From: Nannochloropsis salina CCMP1776
Taxonomy: Eukaryota; Sar; Eustigmatophyceae; Eustigmatales; Monodopsidaceae
DNA length: 64,000 bases
Direction of reading: 5' to 3'
Assembly (NCBI GenBank): GCA_004565275.1
Contig: SDOX01000016.1
Coordinates: 1,009,292-1,073,291, forward strand
The translations under genes and the position numbers were made by a program. This document shows positions 59,936 through 64,000 of the stretch, in pieces (the stretch's first letter is position 1; every line of letters begins with the position of its first letter). Below the pieces are notes generated by a model. The model did not search any database, was not told where the DNA came from, and was given only the letters and a program-made list of their open reading frames with translations.

Positions 59936-61250
59936 CTTAGAATAAGAGAAGTTGTTTAGCATAAGGGATCGTGACGGATGCCGTCTTTCCCTCTTCCGCT
60001 TGTGCCACCATCTCAAACCTGTCTTGGCATGACCTGGAGATCAAAGGTAGCTTCTGAAAGGGGGATAGGGAGGGTAAGGGAGAGGCTAAAGAGCGAAAAA
60101 CTACCGTCGACGACAATAAGTACGGTAGGGAGGGAAGGAGGCGGGAATGGACGATGGGAGGGACGGAAGGAGGGAGGGAGTGAGGGAAGGACGGAGACAG
60201 AGCAATCACATTCAGGTGAGATCTCAAGACGTTTGTCGATGGTGACGTCTAATCTGCATGTGGACACCCATTTCCTCGATGCTCTTTTCCTCCCTCCTTC
60301 CCTCTCTTTTGTCCTCCTTGCCACCCTCCTGTCCCCCCTTCCTAAGTTTCTTCTTTTCACCCTTATTATGTTCTTCCTACCTCTTCGTAGGCCTCCTCTC
60401 GATCCTCTCCTCCGTTTGCGGGCTCTTCTCTCTTTTTTTTTGACGGGAAGGTAAAAGAATAGGTCTCCGTGGGGGATACTACGGCTAGTCTTTCCTCCCG
60501 CCCTCCCCTCCTTTCCTTCCCCTCGCCCTCCCCTCTCTTCCCTCCTACATCTCTCACTCACCCTCCCTCCTCCCTCCCTCTTCCCCTCCCTATCTATCTC
60601 CTTCGCTCCTTCCTTCCCTCAGCAAGTAGCCCTGATCGTTTGCCCGAAGCTAGGGAAAATGAAATTGGGGGGGAGGGAAAGGAGGAATGGAGGGAGATCG
60701 AGAGGGCCTCAAAAATAAGAGAGGGATGCATAAGAAAAGGAACCGAGACGTTTATATGGAGTTACACGCTCGATCTGGCTCCCAGAGTGCCTGCTTCCTT
60801 CCCTTCCTTTCTCTCCTCCCTCCCTCCCTCACTTACTCTAACAGCGATGTCCTTTTTTCACATACCTGACGACAGCCGTCTACAAGAGCTCTAAATCGTC
60901 CTTTACGGACCGCCTGATTGTACGTTTCCCTCTCTCTTTGTTTCTTCGCTTTGCCTTTCTCTCTTTCCCTTTCACACCCTCCATCTTTCCGATCCTCCCT
61001 TCCTCCTCCTCTTTTCCTGAATCCTCGTCTGACCGTACGACACCTATTCAATCGTCGCACTGTTATTAAGTTCACCTCTCCTCTTGTTCACCCCCTCATT
61101 GTCTCCTTCGCCCCCTTTCATTCTCAACGCCCCATATAGGAATCCGGTGGGAGGTGTATGTCACTCCTCCTCTCATGCCTTGAATCTCCCTCCATTAAAT
61201 TCAGCAACTGGCCTTTTCATCCTAGCTTCAACGCCATGTAAGCCCTACTC
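59936..61250. other. Subtelomeric stretch, low complexity, possible exon relics
   Basis: Long CCCTCC/GGAGGG runs occur at ~60120-60190, ~60490-60620 and ~60800-60835. Between them are short minus-strand pieces that look like exons with good splice sites. One is 60913-60866 (RKGRFRALVDGCRQ, donor CAG|GTATGT), one around 60270-60215 (WVSTCRLDVTIDKRLE), and one ends near 59951 (EGKTASVTIPYAKQLLLF then stop). I cannot join them into a gene and recognise no family with confidence. It could be a decayed multi-exon gene or a divergent subtelomeric one. Confidence 0.3.
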
Positions 61251-61287
61251 TGTTAGGGTTAGGGTTAGGGTTAGGGGTAGGGTTAGG
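61251..61287 (+). repeat. Interstitial TTAGGG tract
   Basis: GTTAGGGTTAGGGTTAGGG with a GGGTAGGGTTAGG variant: six to seven units in the same orientation as the terminal telomere, about 2.5 kb inside it. Confidence 0.95.
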
Positions 61288-62719
61288 CTCGGGCCTTTCC
61301 TCCTCCTTGTCTTCCTCCGTGGGCAGGAGTCGGGCGGGGAGGCGAGTGAGGGGAAGGGCGAGCGGGGCCCCGAGCCTCCGGCCCGCCAGGCCTCCTACTA
61401 CGCGGCTCTCATGGAAGAAGCGGCATGGGAGCTTGAGGGCAGGGAGGGAGAAGGAATAGTCTCGACCATGGACGGAGAAATGGCGCCAGAAGATGACAAA
61501 GGGGTAGTCCATCAATCATCGCTCTCGGCGCCTTCACTGGTGGCTGAGGTCACTGACGAAGAGGGCGTGGGAAATAGTTGAAAAGCACACGGGAGGTGCT
61601 TTAAAGGAAAGTGTGCCCATCTGGCTGATTAAACATGCAATCAGAACGTGGGGGAGATTACGCTGGTGAGTATCATTCTTGAGCTCATGGCAAATAGCAG
61701 CATCTCTTCTACAACGAACAAAGCGTCTGAGAAAGGAGGGAAAGAAAATGAAAAAAAGGTCACTCACTGCCTTGAAGTAGAAGGGCACGTCTTCAGTAGG
61801 AAGAGGGTATAAAAACTAGGCCCCGTGGCACTACGGGAGAAAAAAGGGAGGGGAATTTTGGATTATTTGAATTCTTTCATAGTGCTTTACATTTCTTCCA
61901 TCTCAGATGTTTCCTGCTCACACCGGGAGTCTCCCAGTAAGCGCTGAGGTGACAAAAGCGCGCGAGATTACAAAGGATTAGCACCATCATTATCCTTGCG
62001 TCTGACGAAGGAGAATGGGAAGAGCTAAGGCACGAAAAACCGGGCACCAGTCCTGTAGACAATATATATTCCCACGTATGAGATGCACTTCGACTTTTTC
62101 TACAACATGAGATAGAGAGATAGGAGTCACGAAATCTCAAGTGGCTTGCGTCGCCACAGCCGCGAAAGCATGCACTGACGCCTCTTGTCCCCCCATCCAA
62201 TTTAGCATGAACAAAATAAGCCGGCGTTTACCAAATAGATGAAACAACCATGTAAGCAGGCTGACAATGAACATAAGCCGATCATCCCAGAACTTACATT
62301 TATTCCTTGCCCTAGCTTTGATGAAAATTTCGAGCCATCACCAAAGAAAATCGTGAGGAGAAAAGCCAGGGAAGATGTGTTAAGACGTCCTAAGATGTGC
62401 GTGTCTTCCTTCCCCCCAAAAAAATGCATATGCACCGTTATTATTTAGTGCTCCTCATCTAATGGGTCACGTCTGAGTATAGTGTGAGTACGCGTGAGTG
62501 AATATGTGCTTGTATGGGAGCGTTCAAAGTTTTATGGGCGCCTGTGAGGGGTCCACCTCTCAGAAAATACGCAAACATCAGCCCAAGTATATGAATCATG
62601 AGCCATGAAGCAATCTTCAAGCCTCAACGAAACTTTCTTGGTCATGAGTAGGACTTTGTTTTATGCGACAGAATTTTCTTAGTCAAAAATACAACTTTAT
62701 CCTATGATATGTATGTTGG
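61288..62719. other. Subtelomeric sequence, no gene supported
   Basis: 1.4 kb. A plus-strand open frame running through the interstitial telomere tract to a stop at ~61581 ends in ordinary acidic sequence (QASYYAALMEEAAWELEGRE) and could be a truncated coding tail, but has no recognised start. The rest shows nothing supported. Confidence 0.35.
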
Positions 62720-63350
62720 TCGAGAAGGGAGAATATTCATTGGACCACATTCTCTCGCGTGTTGGCCCGAGAGATAAGAATAGACTTGCACTACGAGAAG
62801 CGAGCAGGAGACTGCTACTACAAACCGTTCCAACGGCTGGTGGATCTTTTCCTTCGCACACATACCTCCGTGTCAAACCCGAGCGAGAATCTATAGCCAC
62901 CTCCTCGTAGGTCAGATATGATTCTAAGTATATATCGAAAGGTTCGAGAAGGGAGAATATTCATTGGACCACATTCTCTCGCGTGTTGGCCCGAGAGATA
63001 AGAAAATTCTTACACTACGAGAAGCGAGCAGGAGACTGCTACTACAAACCGTTCCAACGGCTGGTGGATCTTTTCCTTCGCACACATACCTCCGTGTCAA
63101 ACCCGAGCGAGAATCTATAGCCACCTCCTTGTAGGTCAGATATTATTCTAAGTATATACCGAAAGGTTCGAGAAGAGAGAATATTCATTGGACCACATTC
63201 TCTCGCGTGTTGGCCCGAGAGATAAGAATATACTTCGAGAAGAGAGAATATTCATTGGACCTCATTCTCTCGCGTGTTCGCCCGAGAGATAAGAATATTG
63301 TTGCACGAGGACAAGCGAGCAGGAGCCTGCTACTACGTATCCAACGGCTG
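62720..63350. repeat. Subtelomeric 224-bp tandem repeat, two full and two partial units
   Basis: Units begin with TCGAGAAG at 62720, 62944, 63168 and 63235. The first two are full (224 bases each) and nearly identical. The third is cut to 67 bases. The fourth keeps the first ~65 bases, then a diverged version of the next part (AAGCGAGCAGGAG...CTGCTACTACG), and ends next to a short GATTAGGGTTAGG. Each unit carries CTCTCGCGTGTTGGCCCGAG. No protein is claimed; the minus-strand open frame in each full unit lacks an ATG. Confidence 0.93.
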
Positions 63351-63720
63351 ATAGATTAGGGTTAGGATGGGAGTTTCCCTTGTGGGAAAATGTTTCTGTA
63401 CTGCTGATGCATTAGTTTCTCACTTGCTTGCCCCATTGTCTGTTGAGGTCTGCTTACGAGGTCGTAGTAACAGCAGCTTGGTTTTGTGGCAGGTGAAAAA
63501 AATCTTGGCCTGAGTCCTGTGGACGTAAACGGAACCAAGGGATACAGACATTCTTGCCATAGTTTAATCATGTATCAGATCTACAAAGTCTTAATGAGAC
63601 ATTGCAAATACCTTTCCCGTTTAATTTATGTATAATGGAGTGATCGTCTTACACTTTCTTACAGGTCGACCTGCCAATCCGTACGCGCCCATATTCAAGC
63701 ACAAATCTACACATCCAACA
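63351..63720. other. Telomere-proximal unique sequence with promoter-like end
   Basis: A short telomere-like GATTAGGGTTAGG (about 63354-63366) is followed by ~350 bases of unique sequence. A TATAATGG at ~63631 lies 90 bases before the ATG of the telomere-capped ORF, and the last 40 bases are A/C-rich like a 5' UTR. Confidence 0.4.
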
Positions 63721-63804
63721 ATGAAAGATTTCTCTTGCAATTTCCTCGTCGCTCTCCTGGGCTTTGGAAGTATTGTCACTACCATCTCTCAAGAGTGTCC
63801 GCGG
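63721..63804 (+). pseudogene. Truncated secretory gene capped by telomere
   Basis: An ATG at 63721 opens 28 codons: MKDFSCNFLVALLGFGSIVT, then TISQECPR. This is a textbook signal peptide (short N-region, hydrophobic core, likely cleavage before Glu-Cys). After CCG CGG the frame continues directly into the telomere, reading Leu-Gly repeats to the window end with no stop. The start context (CCAACAATG), the upstream TATA-like element and the abrupt change at 63805 suggest the 5' end of a real gene whose remainder was lost, with telomere added at the break. With only 28 codons the family cannot be named. Confidence 0.55.
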
Positions 63805-64000
63805 TTAGGGTTAGGGTTAGGGTTAGGGTTAGGGTTAGGGTTAGGGTTAGGGTTAGGGTTAGGGTTAGGGTTAGGGTTAGGGTTAGGGTTAGGGTTAGGG
63901 TTAGGGTTAGGGTTAGGGTTAGGGTTAGGGTTAGGGTTAGGGTTAGGGTTAGGGTTAGGGTTAGGGTTAGGGTTAGGGTTAGGGTTAGGGTTAGGGTTAG
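63803..64000 (+). repeat. Terminal telomere, (TTAGGG)33
   Basis: 198 bases of perfect period-6 repeat to the last base, read GGTTAG/TTAGGG on the plus strand with no variant unit. The G-rich strand runs 5'->3' to the end, so this is the right end of a chromosome. The six-base motif matches the vertebrate/stramenopile/fungal type and not the plant TTTAGGG type. Confidence 0.99.

Noticed and set aside
61084-61581. 165-codon plus-strand frame crossing the interstitial telomere tract
   Set aside because: Its first half is low-complexity and reads through TTAGGG repeats (VRVRVRVRGRVR); there is no recognised start or domain. Only its last ~80 codons look protein-like, too little to call a gene.
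62697-63124. Repeated 66-67-codon minus-strand open frames in the 224-bp units
   Set aside because: They start at GTG rather than ATG, have no domain, and their likeness follows only from the DNA repeat being nearly identical.

Overview
This is the right-hand end of a eukaryotic chromosome. The last 198 bases are 33 perfect TTAGGG telomere units, with the G-rich strand running 5'->3' off the end. Two genes (a FabG and a cyclophilin) carry signal-peptide-plus-transit presequences with SAVAF / ASAF cleavage motifs, as in algae with secondary red plastids. With compact spacing, short GT-AG introns (about 70-250 b) and a Thr/Pro/Ala 'PTPAPT' repeat protein, this points to a photosynthetic stramenopile, perhaps a eustigmatophyte of the Nannochloropsis type. 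The lineage is an inference; no marker gene settles it.

Layout: (1) 0.4-1.8 kb, a secreted repeat protein. (2) 2.8-3.3 kb, a broken ORF relic. (3) 3.6-24.3 kb, TRRAP/Tra1, the PIKK pseudokinase scaffold of SAGA/NuA4-type complexes; I resolve about 45 exons, 44 of them in the first 13 kb, followed by one 7.65-kb exon. (4) 25.3-27.3 kb (-), CAF1/CNOT7 deadenylase in 8 exons. (5) 28.5-32.1 kb (+), COPII coat subunit Sec24, with a one-base frame break in a poly-C tract. (6) 32.8-35.5 kb (-), an unrecognised 3-exon gene with a PAS-like segment and a Gln/Ser-rich tail. (7) 35.5-38.5 kb, gene-poor, with a degenerate ~435-bp duplication. (8) 38.5-40.0 kb (-), plastid 3-oxoacyl-ACP reductase FabG. (9) 40.8-41.4 kb (+), splicing factor SF3B6/p14. 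(10) 41.7-42.9 kb (-), plastid-targeted cyclophilin. (11) 44.0-56.6 kb (-), an intronless 4188-residue ATM/Tel1 kinase. (12) 57.2-59.2 kb (-), an equilibrative nucleoside transporter. (13) 59.8-64.0 kb, subtelomere: interstitial telomere-like tracts, purine/pyrimidine runs, a 224-bp tandem repeat, and a signal-peptide ORF that runs in frame straight into the telomere.

Most genes are unrelated housekeeping genes; there is no operon-like pathway. The notable links are two PIKK-family genes (TRRAP and ATM) on one chromosome end, head-to-head pairs (CAF1/Sec24, FabG/SF3B6), and two plastid-targeted proteins flanking a spliceosome gene. The clearest unusual object is the telomere-capped, truncated secretory ORF at 63721-64000, which looks like chromosome healing inside a gene.

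Splice sites were chosen by hand from GT-AG signals, reading-frame phase and family similarity. Phases were checked exon by exon, but there is no transcript evidence.
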